Shown here: positions 1-8,859 of the stretch, piece by piece | Position numbering within the stretch: the first letter of the stretch is position 1 | Layout of the letters: the number at the start of each line of letters is the position of its first letter | Source of the DNA: Sulfurimonas marina | GTDB lineage: Bacteria; Campylobacterota; Campylobacteria; Campylobacterales; Sulfurimonadaceae | Assembly (NCBI RefSeq): GCF_014905095.1 | Contig: NZ_CP041165.1 | Span: forward strand, 62,001 to 126,000 | DNA: 64,000 bases | Direction: 5' to 3' | Program-made: the position numbers and the translations under genes | Notes under the pieces: generated by a model | Databases searched by the model: none | Told to the model about the DNA's origin: nothing | The model's input: the letters and a program-made list of their open reading frames with translations, nothing else

Positions 1-1947
1 GAGCTGTTGATCGAAGTTGTCCAGAGCTTGGAGCTACCAAACTCTCAAAGAGTTGTGGAGTACAATTTAGACCTTCACGTAGAGTTAAACGGTGTACTAG
101 AAGAGATCTGGAACGCACGCGGTTTTAATTTCGATCAAATTTTAAATGAGTATAAAAGTGAGTTTGAGAAAGCTTTTCTTGAAGAGCTTGAAGCACTTGT
201 AGCTGAATGTGCTTCATATGCAAATCTGTTAAATTACGAAAAAGAGGAGATCTACAATAAGGTTTATGACTTTTTACTCGATCAGCTCGGGATTCATCTA
301 ACTATTACACCGAAGATCTACAGAAAAACCGTTCGCAGGTTCCTCTACTCTATTCAAGAGGAGTTGATTAAAAAGCAACGTCAAGAACTTCTGGCACGTA
401 CGATTCGTGATTTTAAAAATCTTTTCCCGATTGCACGTGACATGAAAAGAAAGCTTACTTTACACATAGGACCTACAAACAGCGGGAAAACATATACTGC
501 TATGCAAAGATTAAAAGATGCAGATACGGGATATTATCTAGCACCTCTTAGACTTTTAGCGCTGGAGGGGTATGAGAATTTAAATTCTATGGGAGTTGAT
601 TGCTCGCTTATTACGGGTGAGGAGCAGCTTATTAACGATGAAGCAACCCATATCAGCTCAACCATAGAGATGATGAACTTTGATGTTGATGTTGATGTAT
701 GTGTGATTGATGAGGTACAGATGATCGATGATAGAGATCGTGGCTGGGCATGGGCAAATGCGATTATCGGTGCTCCGGCAAAAGAGATCATTATGACCGG
801 TTCAGTCAACGCAAAAGAAGCAGTTATTGCACTTGCCGAGTATCTGGGTGAAGAGTTAGAGATTATTGAGTTTGAGAGAAAAAATCCGCTTGAAGTGTTA
901 GATCATCCTGTCCATATAGAAGATATAAAACCTTCTACGGCGGTAGTCGCTTTTAGTAGAAAAGATGTACTCAAGCTCAAACAAAGACTTTCAAAAACTT
1001 TTAGCGTAAGTGTTGTTTACGGAAACCTCTCTCCTGAGGTTAGGCGCGAAGAGGCAAGAAGATTCCGCGAGGGTGAGACGCAGGTATTGGTTGCAACTGA
1101 TGCGATTGCAATGGGGATGAATCTGCCGATCAAGACTATTTTATTCTCTAAAGCAGATAAGTTTGACGGGATCATTCAACGCGATCTTTTCCCTTCAGAG
1201 ATCCATCAGATCTCGGGACGTGCAGGAAGATACGGTCTTGAAGAGAAAGGATACGTGGGGGCTTTAAATAAAGAGACCCTCAAAGTGATTAAGAAAAACT
1301 TTCATAAAGAGGCCAGAAAAATAGCCACGCCGTTTAAAGTGATGGCAAATCTGGAGCATATTAAACTGGTAAGCTCAATCCTGGAAGAGAATTCACTCGA
1401 AGAGATTTTAAACTTCTTTATCAAAAACATGGAGTTTAGCGGACCATTTTATGCGGCAAGTTTGGATGATATGCTTGAGGCCTCAAAGATAGTTGACAGT
1501 TACAATCTTGATATTGCGACAAAGTATCATTTGGCGTGTGCACCGCTTACTCTGAAATCGCCTTATATCATTACGGCTTACGAGACCTATATTCATGCTT
1601 TAGAGAAGCAGGAACTGGTACATTACCAGCGTCCGAAACTAAACGGTGATTTTGCTCAAACATCTCAAGAGCTGTTGATGGCAGAAGATATGGTTAAAGA
1701 GATCTCATTGTATCTGTGGCTGAGCTACCGTTTTAGTGATTATTTCGTAGATGTCGACAAAGCGACGGAATCAAGATATATTTTAAACCGCTATATAGAA
1801 AAGACTCTTCAAAAAACAGAGCTTTCACAAACGTGTAAGTTATGCAGTGCGGTATTGCCGACCAATTCAAAATATAATATTTGTGAAAAGTGTTTTAGAA
1901 AGAACTATACGAGAAGGGGTACGGGTGGGAGACGACCTAGAAGCTGA
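1..1947 (+). CDS. SUV3-like DExH superfamily 2 helicase (5' end cut by window)
   Basis: The reading frame is open to the left edge, so the true start probably lies outside the window; the in-frame TTG at 7 need not be it. Counting from that TTG, residues 1-145 are an N-terminal helical region. The helicase core follows: Walker A GPTNSGKT (155-162), DEVQM as motif II (235-239), then a second RecA domain with VATDAIAMGMNLP and QISGRAGRYG (motif VI). The GPTNSGKT/DEVQM pair is typical of SUV3-type RNA helicases. The C-terminus carries a small zinc-ribbon-like pair, CKLC and CEKC (about 610-629), followed by a basic Arg/Gly tail suited to nucleic-acid binding. RNA unwinding in decay or maturation is inferred from the family. 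It converges end to end with the chemoreceptor gene, which begins on the other strand at the next base. Confidence 0.88.
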   Translation, partial: ELLIEVVQSLELPNSQRVVEYNLDLHVELNGVLEEIWNARGFNFDQILNEYKSEFEKAFLEELEALVAECASYANLLNYEKEEIYNKVYDFLLDQLGIHLTITPKIYRKTVRRFLYSIQEELIKKQRQELLARTIRDFKNLFPIARDMKRKLTLHIGPTNSGKTYTAMQRLKDADTGYYLAPLRLLALEGYENLNSMGVDCSLITGEEQLINDEATHISSTIEMMNFDVDVDVCVIDEVQMIDDRDRGWAWANAIIGAPAKEIIMTGSVNAKEAVIALAEYLGEELEIIEFERKNPLEVLDHPVHIEDIKPSTAVVAFSRKDVLKLKQRLSKTFSVSVVYGNLSPEVRREEARRFREGETQVLVATDAIAMGMNLPIKTILFSKADKFDGIIQRDLFPSEIHQISGRAGRYGLEEKGYVGALNKETLKVIKKNFHKEARKIATPFKVMANLEHIKLVSSILEENSLEEILNFFIKNMEFSGPFYAASLDDMLEASKIVDSYNLDIATKYHLACAPLTLKSPYIITAYETYIHALEKQELVHYQRPKLNGDFAQTSQELLMAEDMVKEISLYLWLSYRFSDYFVDVDKATESRYILNRYIEKTLQKTELSQTCKLCSAVLPTNSKYNICEKCFRKNYTRRGTGGRRPRS

Positions 1948-3537
1948 TTAGCTTCTAAATTCGTCGATCGTAGTTTGAAGTTTTGTTGCAACTTCCACTA
2001 ATCTTTTGAGATCAGTTTCTATGTGTTGTACACTTGAGTTGTTTTGAGAAGAGAGACTCTCAATCTGGTTAATATTTTCAAGAATCTCTTTTACGTTGTT
2101 AGAGATTTTGAGGCTATCCTCTTTTGATTTGTTTGCAACTGTTGTTGATGTCGCCATCGCATGTGAAGTAATATTGATCTTCTCTTCAACATCGTTAGAG
2201 ATCTCTGAAAGTGCTTCAATCTGTTTAGCATTTTTTGACATTTTATCTGTAGCATCATTGATCGATTGAACAATAGTACTTACAGTGATGTCGATCTCCG
2301 TTAAACTTTTTTGTGTGCGCTCTGCCAGTTTTCTAACTTCATCTGCAACTACCGCAAACCCGCGTCCATGCTCACCTGCACGAGCAGCCTCAATAGCGGC
2401 ATTAAGCGCTAAGAGATTTGTTTGATCTGCAATATCGTTGATCACGCTGAGTACATCTTTTACCTGTTCCGTATCGTTTTTGAGTGCTGAAAGCTCTTGG
2501 AGTAACTCCTCTTCACTTTGTACAAACCCTTCAACTTCATTGCTAAGTGTTGATAAAGAAGCTCTGGCATTGTTTAGTTCAGTATCAGCTTCTTGAATAG
2601 TTGCCTGTGTACTTGCAGCAGCCTCTAGAGTCTCTTCTAGAACATGTTGGATATCGATCCCTTTTTGTCCTGTAGCATCAACTAAGCTTTTCTCTTGTTG
2701 TGTCGCTTCTCTGATCACGTGTGAAGCGTGTTCAATCTCAGAAGCGATTTTAATGTTTTGCTTCCCTTGTGCTTTCACCTCATTGATAGTGCCTTGGATC
2801 ATCTCAATAAAGTTATTTACCTCATGAGCAGCTTCCCCGAACTCGTTCCCTTCTTTTACGGCAAGTCTTTTTGTAAGGTCTTTATCTCCGCTGATAAGGT
2901 CAGAAATTTTATCTTTTAGTGCCGTTAGCGGATGCATAATCTCATGCATAAAGAAAACAGAAGAAACAATCATAAAAATAACTACAACTACAATAAGTGT
3001 AATGATTAACGCTGTATTTGTTGCAGTGATCTCTTTATCGTTTTTATCTAGAGAGAGTACAAGGTCCATAGCACCTAAAACATCACCTACTTTTGCATTA
3101 TAGTGACACTGTAAACATCTCTCTTCGGCAATCATAGGTTTGATCTGTCTGATCGTATGATGACCATTATCTGTTTTTTCGATCAGTTTAGTTGCTTTAT
3201 TATTAAGTACATCGATTAAAAGAGGATCTGTTGTGAACTTTTCCCCTGGTGAATATACTTCAAGAACAGCTTTTGATTTTGCAATGTTTAAATCTTCAAT
3301 ACCGTCTATCTTCTTTGCAGAGTGAAACGTTTGTTCTACAATAGAAGGATCACCCATCATCATACTTGTTGTCATTGTTTGAAAAATAGATTCACTTAAC
3401 ATTTTCAGTGAACGCTTTGTTGTGCTGTTTGAAAGATCGTTGAGTGTATACGACAAATAATACGTGATTGATATCAATCCAACGATTGATAAAGAGAGTA
3501 TCGAGGCAATAACTTTTGACTTGACCGATTTAAACAT
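1948..3537 (-). CDS. Methyl-accepting chemotaxis protein with periplasmic c-type heme motif
   Basis: A 529-residue transmembrane chemoreceptor. TM1 is about residues 8-30 and TM2 about 174-198. Between them lies a periplasmic sensor of about 140 residues holding CLQCH (141-145), the CxxCH signature for covalent heme c attachment. It sits directly before a [10 protein letters not shown] segment, as in heme-binding Tll0287-like (DUF3365-type) sensor domains. A HAMP region (about 199-250) follows, then the cytoplasmic signalling domain with the conserved hairpin tip [21 protein letters not shown] (from about 368). Established: receptors such as DcrA of Desulfovibrio use a periplasmic heme c to sense redox or oxygen. 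Inference: this one senses redox state or a gas. The gene is monocistronic with a TATAAT-like box upstream (near 3575, minus strand). No methylation pentapeptide was checked in detail. Confidence 0.93.
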   Translation of the reverse strand: MFKSVKSKVIASILSLSIVGLISITYYLSYTLNDLSNSTTKRSLKMLSESIFQTMTTSMMMGDPSIVEQTFHSAKKIDGIEDLNIAKSKAVLEVYSPGEKFTTDPLLIDVLNNKATKLIEKTDNGHHTIRQIKPMIAEERCLQCHYNAKVGDVLGAMDLVLSLDKNDKEITATNTALIITLIVVVVIFMIVSSVFFMHEIMHPLTALKDKISDLISGDKDLTKRLAVKEGNEFGEAAHEVNNFIEMIQGTINEVKAQGKQNIKIASEIEHASHVIREATQQEKSLVDATGQKGIDIQHVLEETLEAAASTQATIQEADTELNNARASLSTLSNEVEGFVQSEEELLQELSALKNDTEQVKDVLSVINDIADQTNLLALNAAIEAARAGEHGRGFAVVADEVRKLAERTQKSLTEIDITVSTIVQSINDATDKMSKNAKQIEALSEISNDVEEKINITSHAMATSTTVANKSKEDSLKISNNVKEILENINQIESLSSQNNSSVQHIETDLKRLVEVATKLQTTIDEFRS

Positions 3538-3579
3538 TATACCTACCTAATTATGTGGTTTGAATTAGAAAGCATTATA

Positions 3580-4116
3580 TCATAATAGTGTTTCAGTGAC
3601 TGATGAATATCTAATCGGTTTTGAAAAACTCTCTTCGAGTGTTTGATTGTTTAAAATTTGTAAAAGAGTTTTTATAACTCCAGAGTGGGTAACGATTAAA
3701 ACCGTTTTGAGATCTTTTTGCTTTTTAAGATAAGAGAGAAAGAAGTTCTCTATTCTATCGGTAAACTCCGTTACGCTCTCTCCATCAAGTTGTTCAATCC
3801 ATTCAGAAAATGTAGTATATTTTATTCCGCTTGCTTCGATCTCTTCAAAACTCATCCCCTCATGCTTCCCCCACGATTTCTCACGAAGCTCTTTTGAATA
3901 GAGAGGTTTTATAGGAAGATTAAACTGTGCAAGAGTCTCTTTTGTACGTGTAAGATCGGAACAGTATATGGCATCAAAATCATAACTTTGAAGCTGTTCT
4001 CCAAGCTCCTTGGCATCTTCAAGCCCCTTTTTTGAAAGAGGGATATCGATATGGCCGTTATATTTTCCCTGATACTCTTCAAGTACTTCTGAGTGGCGTA
4101 CTAGAACAAGATTCAT
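3580..4116 (-). CDS. cobC: Alpha-ribazole phosphatase (histidine phosphatase family)
   Basis: A 178-residue histidine phosphatase. The N-terminal LVRHSE carries the phospho-accepting His of the RHG-type motif, with Ser in place of Gly, and a second conserved His lies in VLIVTHSGV near residue 145. Family role: removes the phosphate from alpha-ribazole-5'-phosphate, or from adenosylcobalamin-5'-phosphate, at the end of nucleotide-loop assembly. The CobC assignment rests on context: it is the last gene of a tight minus-strand run cobT-cobU-cobS-cobC, and its ATG overlaps the cobS stop by 4 bases (4113-4116). Seen alone, the domain could be any phosphoglycerate-mutase-like phosphatase. Confidence 0.85.
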   Translation of the reverse strand: MNLVLVRHSEVLEEYQGKYNGHIDIPLSKKGLEDAKELGEQLQSYDFDAIYCSDLTRTKETLAQFNLPIKPLYSKELREKSWGKHEGMSFEEIEASGIKYTTFSEWIEQLDGESVTEFTDRIENFFLSYLKKQKDLKTVLIVTHSGVIKTLLQILNNQTLEESFSKPIRYSSVTETLL

Positions 4117-4826
4117 AGTATGATCAAATAGTTAAGTAAGATAAGTTCGCTGATCTCAATGATAAACCCGTACATATCACCGTTTAGCCCTTTGTATCTA
4201 CGTATGAGCAAGCCAGCTATTATAAACATACTTACAAGTGAGATTAAGAGCATCAGAGTAGAGCTAAAAAGATAGCTAAGCACTACACTATAAAGAAGTG
4301 CTATAACTACATAGGTTGTTTTTAGCTCCTGCTTTATCAGCGCTCCGACACCGCTGCTTATGTAGGGAAAAATGTATATAGCAAGAGTTGCATTAAGGCG
4401 AGAGAGCAGCATCACCAATGGTAAAAGGGCCCAGGCTTCAAAGTAGATAAATGAGGAGAGTTTCAAACTTAAAAATACAAAGGTAAAGATCATCCCCATC
4501 CCGCCGACATGGCTGTCTTTCATCACCTCTAATGCTTTTTCTTTATTAACAAAGAAACCATCGATCGTATCACTCAGACCGTCAAGATGAAGCGCACCCG
4601 TAAAAAGTATACTCAAACCAAAAAGCAGGACTGCAAGGTGTGGGGCAGGGAGATAGTCGTGAAGTAAAAGGTAAAGCCCGTAAACAGTAAAGCCGATAAT
4701 TAACCCTATAAACGGATAAAAAAGTGCAGATCTACCGTTTATTCCATCTTCATAGGTATGGATCTTAAAAAAGGGAAAGATGGTAAACATATTAAAGGCG
4801 AGGGCAAAGGCTTTGAAGTAACTCAT
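4113..4826 (-). CDS. cobS: Adenosylcobinamide-GDP ribazoletransferase (cobalamin synthase)
   Basis: A 237-residue polytopic inner-membrane protein that joins alpha-ribazole(-phosphate) to adenosylcobinamide-GDP, the last condensation in cobalamin synthesis. The family hallmark is the acidic segment GALHLDGLSDTIDGFF near residues 77-92, with its metal-binding Asp cluster, followed by DSHVGGMG. Length and about 6-7 hydrophobic segments match the family. It overlaps cobC downstream and cobU upstream (4823-4826) by 4 bases each, so translational coupling is likely. Confidence 0.95.
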   Translation of the reverse strand: MSYFKAFALAFNMFTIFPFFKIHTYEDGINGRSALFYPFIGLIIGFTVYGLYLLLHDYLPAPHLAVLLFGLSILFTGALHLDGLSDTIDGFFVNKEKALEVMKDSHVGGMGMIFTFVFLSLKLSSFIYFEAWALLPLVMLLSRLNATLAIYIFPYISSGVGALIKQELKTTYVVIALLYSVVLSYLFSSTLMLLISLVSMFIIAGLLIRRYKGLNGDMYGFIIEISELILLNYLIIL

Positions 4827-5323
4827 TTTATTTTCACACTTATTCCCGCAGTAACATGAAACACCTCTTTTGAGTGTTGGGCAATATACTGTGAGATAAT
4901 CCCATTGATATCTACAAATTTTCTTACCAGTTTGTTTTCGCTGATAACGGAATTACTAACATCATTGATAACAAAGATAACATCATTTTCCTGTTTGGAG
5001 ATATTTTCAAGTTGCGTCATCATCTCTTCAAGGGTTTTGTTGTGGTAGAGCATATTGTTGATCCACATACTTACACACTCTACTAAAACAGTTTTGTTTT
5101 GTTTTTGCAGTGCGTTATCGAGATTGAGAGATTCCTCAAGCGTTTCAAATTTGTCTGCACGTTGATCTTTATGTTTTTGCACACGTTCGTGCATCTCATC
5201 GTCAAAAAATTCTGTAGTTGCGAGGTAGAGAGGTTTTTGTTTTGCAAATTTGAGGGTATAGGTTTCGGCATTTTTACTTTTTCCCGATTTGATACCGCCG
5301 ATAAATAATGCTTGAAAACCCAT
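4823..5323 (-). CDS. cobU: Adenosylcobinamide kinase / adenosylcobinamide-phosphate guanylyltransferase
   Basis: A 166-residue bifunctional enzyme that phosphorylates adenosylcobinamide and then transfers GMP to give adenosylcobinamide-GDP. The N-terminal P-loop reads GGIKSGKS (about residues 8-15). The RVQKHKDQR stretch near residue 50 corresponds to the conserved His-containing RI..H..R motif that carries the covalent GMP in the family. The C-terminus ends in IAQHSKEVFHVTAGISVKIK, typical of CobU. It is slightly shorter than the usual 170-180 residues. It lies between cobT (11-base gap) and cobS (4-base overlap). Confidence 0.93.
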   Translation of the reverse strand: MGFQALFIGGIKSGKSKNAETYTLKFAKQKPLYLATTEFFDDEMHERVQKHKDQRADKFETLEESLNLDNALQKQNKTVLVECVSMWINNMLYHNKTLEEMMTQLENISKQENDVIFVINDVSNSVISENKLVRKFVDINGIISQYIAQHSKEVFHVTAGISVKIK

Positions 5324-5333
5324 ACTTTACCCC

Positions 5334-6392
5334 TTACATCATGTTGTACATTACAAGTTCAATAGCTTCAACTACCTGATCATTTTCCAGTGAATTGCTC
5401 ACACCGTATGCAAGTGCAGCTCCTGCACCAACACCCTCTTTAGCTTCACCCTCATCATATTTTTTCAAAACAGGGATCTCCGCATTTTCAAATGTGAAAG
5501 TTGTGTAAAGGGCATTTGGCGTGTAGCTTAGATGGGAGAGAATTTTTGCGATATCTGAAGCGGGATCTTTTGCTACCCACTGTGTCGTTGCCAGGGTAAC
5601 ATTGTTATGATTGAGTCTTTTTAGTATATCTTCACGTACTGCATCGGCGATAAGCAGACATGCAGCCATCTGTGTCCCGCCTGCTAAAACGATCTCAAAT
5701 CTTCTACTTGCTTCTACTAAAAAACCGGCACAAAACAGAAGCATATTGTCACTTACAACTCCAAGCTTCTCAAAGTTGGACATCTCAGGATTAATAAGAG
5801 AAAGTGCTTTATCGAGAGTCTCTTTTTTTATGTTTTTTGGAGCGTTTAGAAAGCTTGATGAAAAAGCATCTTCCAGCTCATACCCGAGGGCAAGTACGCT
5901 TGCCGCTGCAGTTGTTGTCCCTGCAGGAGTTGATTCACCTAAAATCAGGTAGTTTCCTTTGAGTTCATACTCCCTTCCAAACTTCATCCCTTTTGCAAAG
6001 ATCTCTTTTGCATCAATATTCGCCCCGTGATCGATAGACTCGGAAGGTTTTATATCGAAGTGATGTACAGGAACATTCTGCGGTTTTACCTCTAAGCCCA
6101 GATCTAAGATCTCTATTGTTTCAAACGGATCAAGGTTGTGAATGGCACGAGTGAGCAGTGCCGGTGTAGGTACACCGCTTGGAGTCTCTGCAATCTCAGG
6201 CATTGAATAGAGTTTTTCATTTACTATAAATTCCGCATCGAGTGTCGGCGTATAAGCAATTTTTCCAGGGATTCCAGCCTGAGTGATCCCCTCTATTTCA
6301 CATGTCTTTGTTACAGAGGCAGCGAGTAGAAAATCTGCCTTACCTCTTGGAAGAGAAGTTTGTTCATTGGTTAAGATGTTGTATGTATTCAT
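5334..6392 (-). CDS. cobT: Nicotinate-nucleotide:DMB phosphoribosyltransferase, TIGR00303/UPF0284 type
   Basis: A 352-residue protein resembling the UPF0284/TIGR00303 branch of the CobT fold, used by archaea, cyanobacteria and Campylobacterota, rather than the classical enterobacterial CobT. Visible family features are the Gly/Thr-rich GESTPAGTTTAAASVLALGY (about 152-171), AGGTQMAAC (about 239) and TTQWVAKDPASD. Family role: activates the lower-ligand base as alpha-ribazole phosphate from nicotinate mononucleotide. First gene of the cobT-U-S-C run. The base specificity cannot be read from sequence, but bluB in the third cobalamin block points to dimethylbenzimidazole. Confidence 0.85.
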   Translation of the reverse strand: MNTYNILTNEQTSLPRGKADFLLAASVTKTCEIEGITQAGIPGKIAYTPTLDAEFIVNEKLYSMPEIAETPSGVPTPALLTRAIHNLDPFETIEILDLGLEVKPQNVPVHHFDIKPSESIDHGANIDAKEIFAKGMKFGREYELKGNYLILGESTPAGTTTAAASVLALGYELEDAFSSSFLNAPKNIKKETLDKALSLINPEMSNFEKLGVVSDNMLLFCAGFLVEASRRFEIVLAGGTQMAACLLIADAVREDILKRLNHNNVTLATTQWVAKDPASDIAKILSHLSYTPNALYTTFTFENAEIPVLKKYDEGEAKEGVGAGAALAYGVSNSLENDQVVEAIELVMYNMM

Positions 6393-6406
6393 AGCTGAAA
6401 TTTTAG

Positions 6407-8233
6407 CTAAAAATAGTAATTTAGAAGAATTCGAAAGTTGTCTTCCTGTTTTTTCTCCCTAAGGATATATTTTTCTTTATATTCGTATTTCGCTTTTAAT
6501 TGGAAATTTTGTGCCATATTCACAGACTGTACAGCAGATATTAACAGTTGTTCATCTCCTGTGTCATAGTATCTTTGCGTAAACTCTACGTTTGTTTTAA
6601 AGGACTTATATTTGTCTATATCAAAACCAAAACTTGCACCAATTCCTCCGGCACTTTTATCTGCAACATAATAGATAGGGTCTACCATCATATAAAGATA
6701 TCCGAGCTCATTACCCCAGCTAAATCCCGCACCTACACTTGCACTAAAGTTTGCTTTTGTATCGACATAGTTTTTATCCCAGCCAAATTTTGTTCTCCAT
6801 GAAAACGGGGAGAAAAGTTTTGTTCTTTGGGCTATTGATTTAATCGATAGTACCGTCAGGTCTTCAATTTTTAGAGAATCTTCAGTAGCTCCAAGCTCTA
6901 TATTTAAAAACTCTATCTGTGTACCTCTTAAAAATCCGTACTGCGGATCTTCTAGGGTATGGTATGCCGGGCGGATACCTAAAACGGTATAGTAAGAGGA
7001 ATCTCTCATGGCACCCCCTACAGTAAATTTAACTGCGCGGTGAGATTTTAGAGGGTTTTCTGGGTTGGGAAAATTGAGTTTTTCCCCTTTGCCCAGTTTT
7101 GCTCTTGAAGAGGAGAGTTTGTAAAAAAGATCAAGATATTTCTCTTTTTTCATCTCGTTACGGGAAAATGAGTACTCTAAGTATTCAATTGCAGCTTCAT
7201 AGATATATTGTTTCTGCTGAGTAGAGATATTTTGATCTTCTAAGAGCGTTAGATTTAGCTTGTCATCCTCTTGGAGCTCTTTTACAAAGTGAATATTCTG
7301 ATCTTTTATAAGCTCCTCATATTTTAAAAGGATAGTACGTTTTGAAGGTCTGTAAAACTCTTTAGCGATAAGATCTTCCTCATTGGTTGCATGAACACTC
7401 TCCAATGGAATTACTTGATAGGCAAAATGCTCCCTGATATGAGTACTAGGACGTGCTATCTCCATAAGCCAGAGCATATTGTATGAGCAGTTTTCGGTGA
7501 AAAAGTAGTAGTAAGATTTTGTACCGTTTAACTCCCAGATATGGCGTACCATGCGCATCACTTCCTCTTGAGAAAGGTTTAAATCATACTCCCAGATATC
7601 ACGTCTCTCGGTATCTCTATACTCTTTTAATTTATCATAATAAGGTAAGAGCGAGTATTTTCCGAAATAGCCTCCAAATAGCCCTTTAAGAGCAAAACCG
7701 ACGGCATTTTCTTTATCAGGATCAGCATCAGCTGCATAGTTGATCGCATATGCTAATAGTTTTGAATTGTACTTGGAGTTAATACGCAAAAAAGTGTGCC
7801 CGAACATTGAAGCGGGAGAGTTTATATGTGCTGCGGGAAAAACCAAAGTTGCCGAAGTGGGAGAGAGTTTTTCGATTGTGTCGTCATACTCTTGGCACTT
7901 TACCTCAGGAAAATCATTAATATCAAGCTTCTCTTGCAGCCAGGCTTTTCTTGCAGGAAATTTACATGCCGATGAGTTATCATCAAAACGTGTTTCATTG
8001 AAGAGTGCATCGAGTGTAGCATCTAGTTCCGCTTCGGCATTCTCTTTACCGTTTTTTGCAAAGAAAAATCTTGGATCATCGATCTCACTTACACCGCCAT
8101 TGATATGGAGTAAAAGATGCCAGTAACGTTCGTCAGATAAATGGAGCTCTTTTGCTTTTGTTTTATATTCATCTACATTAGCATAGGCAATAGATGCAAA
8201 TAAAATAAAAAATAAAAATGATATTTTTAAAAT
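6407..8233 (-). CDS. DUF4105 / Lnb-like exported membrane-associated protein, probable ATT start
   Basis: The frame stays open from a stop at 8243-8245 down to 6407, but it contains no ATG, GTG or TTG upstream of a TTG at 7846, which lies inside the conserved domain. Reading from an ATT at 8231-8233 gives a 608-residue protein with a proper signal peptide (ILKISFLFFILFASIAYA) and the full N-terminal domain. AGGAA lies 6 bases upstream of this ATT. The core has the DUF4105 marks INSPASMFGHTFLRI and ENCSYNMLWLME, the latter with a possible catalytic Cys. The C-terminal 200 residues alternate like an outer-membrane barrel and end in ILLNYYF. Family knowledge: DUF4105 has been linked to lipoprotein N-acylation (Lnb); its role here is unproven. 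It follows the DUF3015 gene after a hairpin. Confidence 0.82.
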   Translation of the reverse strand: MLKISFLFFILFASIAYANVDEYKTKAKELHLSDERYWHLLLHINGGVSEIDDPRFFFAKNGKENAEAELDATLDALFNETRFDDNSSACKFPARKAWLQEKLDINDFPEVKCQEYDDTIEKLSPTSATLVFPAAHINSPASMFGHTFLRINSKYNSKLLAYAINYAADADPDKENAVGFALKGLFGGYFGKYSLLPYYDKLKEYRDTERRDIWEYDLNLSQEEVMRMVRHIWELNGTKSYYYFFTENCSYNMLWLMEIARPSTHIREHFAYQVIPLESVHATNEEDLIAKEFYRPSKRTILLKYEELIKDQNIHFVKELQEDDKLNLTLLEDQNISTQQKQYIYEAAIEYLEYSFSRNEMKKEKYLDLFYKLSSSRAKLGKGEKLNFPNPENPLKSHRAVKFTVGGAMRDSSYYTVLGIRPAYHTLEDPQYGFLRGTQIEFLNIELGATEDSLKIEDLTVLSIKSIAQRTKLFSPFSWRTKFGWDKNYVDTKANFSASVGAGFSWGNELGYLYMMVDPIYYVADKSAGGIGASFGFDIDKYKSFKTNVEFTQRYYDTGDEQLLISAVQSVNMAQNFQLKAKYEYKEKYILREKKQEDNFRILLNYYF

Positions 8234-8256
8234 GGGAAGTTCCTAAGATAGAAGAT

Positions 8257-8280
8257 AGAACAAGCATAAAAGCTTGTTCT
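8257..8280 (-). terminator. Perfect 9-bp hairpin between DUF3015 and DUF4105 genes
   Basis: AGAACAAGC (8257-8265) pairs exactly with GCTTGTTCT (8272-8280) around a 6-base loop. It lies just after the DUF3015 stop codon on the minus strand. Only a mixed T-rich tract follows (ATCTTCTATCTT), so it may be a leaky terminator or processing site that lowers expression of the downstream DUF4105 gene. Confidence 0.55.
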
Positions 8281-8288
8281 GTAAGTTA

Positions 8289-8735
8289 TTACATTGAAGT
8301 TTCAGAAATGTTGTCTAATACTTCGTTCATCTCTACATTTTTAGAAGTGTAGATTTTGTTGTAGTTTGCTTGAAGTGCAGATGCGAAAGTTTCTTTATCT
8401 TGAACATCTAAAAGCTCAGCTAAAGTATCAACAGATTCACCGTGACCAGCAGCAATCTCTTTTGCTAAAGTATCCATGTTAGATGCAACGAACTCTTCTG
8501 CTCTTTCATTCATAACAAACTTAGTTTTTTTACAACCAAGAGTCCCTGAAGTGATACCGAAAGTTTGGTTACCTAAAGTACCGTTTGTAGTAGCTTGTAG
8601 AGCTAAAAGAACTGCAGATGAATCATCTTTGATAATTACTGAACCAAGACCACAACCAGTTTGATTGTTTACACCTGCAAACGCTGTCGTTGCAATCATT
8701 ACAGCTGCTGCTGCACTTACTAAAATCTTTTTCAT
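8289..8735 (-). CDS. Secreted DUF3015 family protein
   Basis: A 148-residue exported protein with a cleavable signal peptide (MKKILVSAAAAVMIATTAFA, cleavage about residue 20). The mature N-terminus carries the family pattern TGCGLGSVI and NQTFGITSGTLGC, with two Cys likely to form a disulfide. The remainder is helical. The function of DUF3015 is not established. Codon choice looks like that of a well-expressed gene. An AAGGAG-like site precedes the ATG. It is separated from the downstream DUF4105 gene by a strong hairpin, so the two may share a transcript with read-through. Confidence 0.9.
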   Translation of the reverse strand: MKKILVSAAAAVMIATTAFAGVNNQTGCGLGSVIIKDDSSAVLLALQATTNGTLGNQTFGITSGTLGCKKTKFVMNERAEEFVASNMDTLAKEIAAGHGESVDTLAELLDVQDKETFASALQANYNKIYTSKNVEMNEVLDNISETSM

Positions 8736-8859
8736 AACTTGACTCCTTGAGTTTTGGTATCACACATTGTATGCAAAAGAAACTTAAAGAAAATATAAAA
8801 TGTTAAAGTTAGTATAGTTTTGTGATACAATATAATAACAAGGGAATTAAAGAGACAAT

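Noticed and set aside
7-9. TTG at base 7 as the helicase start
   Set aside because: The frame is open to the window edge and no ribosome binding site can be seen, so the gene is treated as cut at the left.
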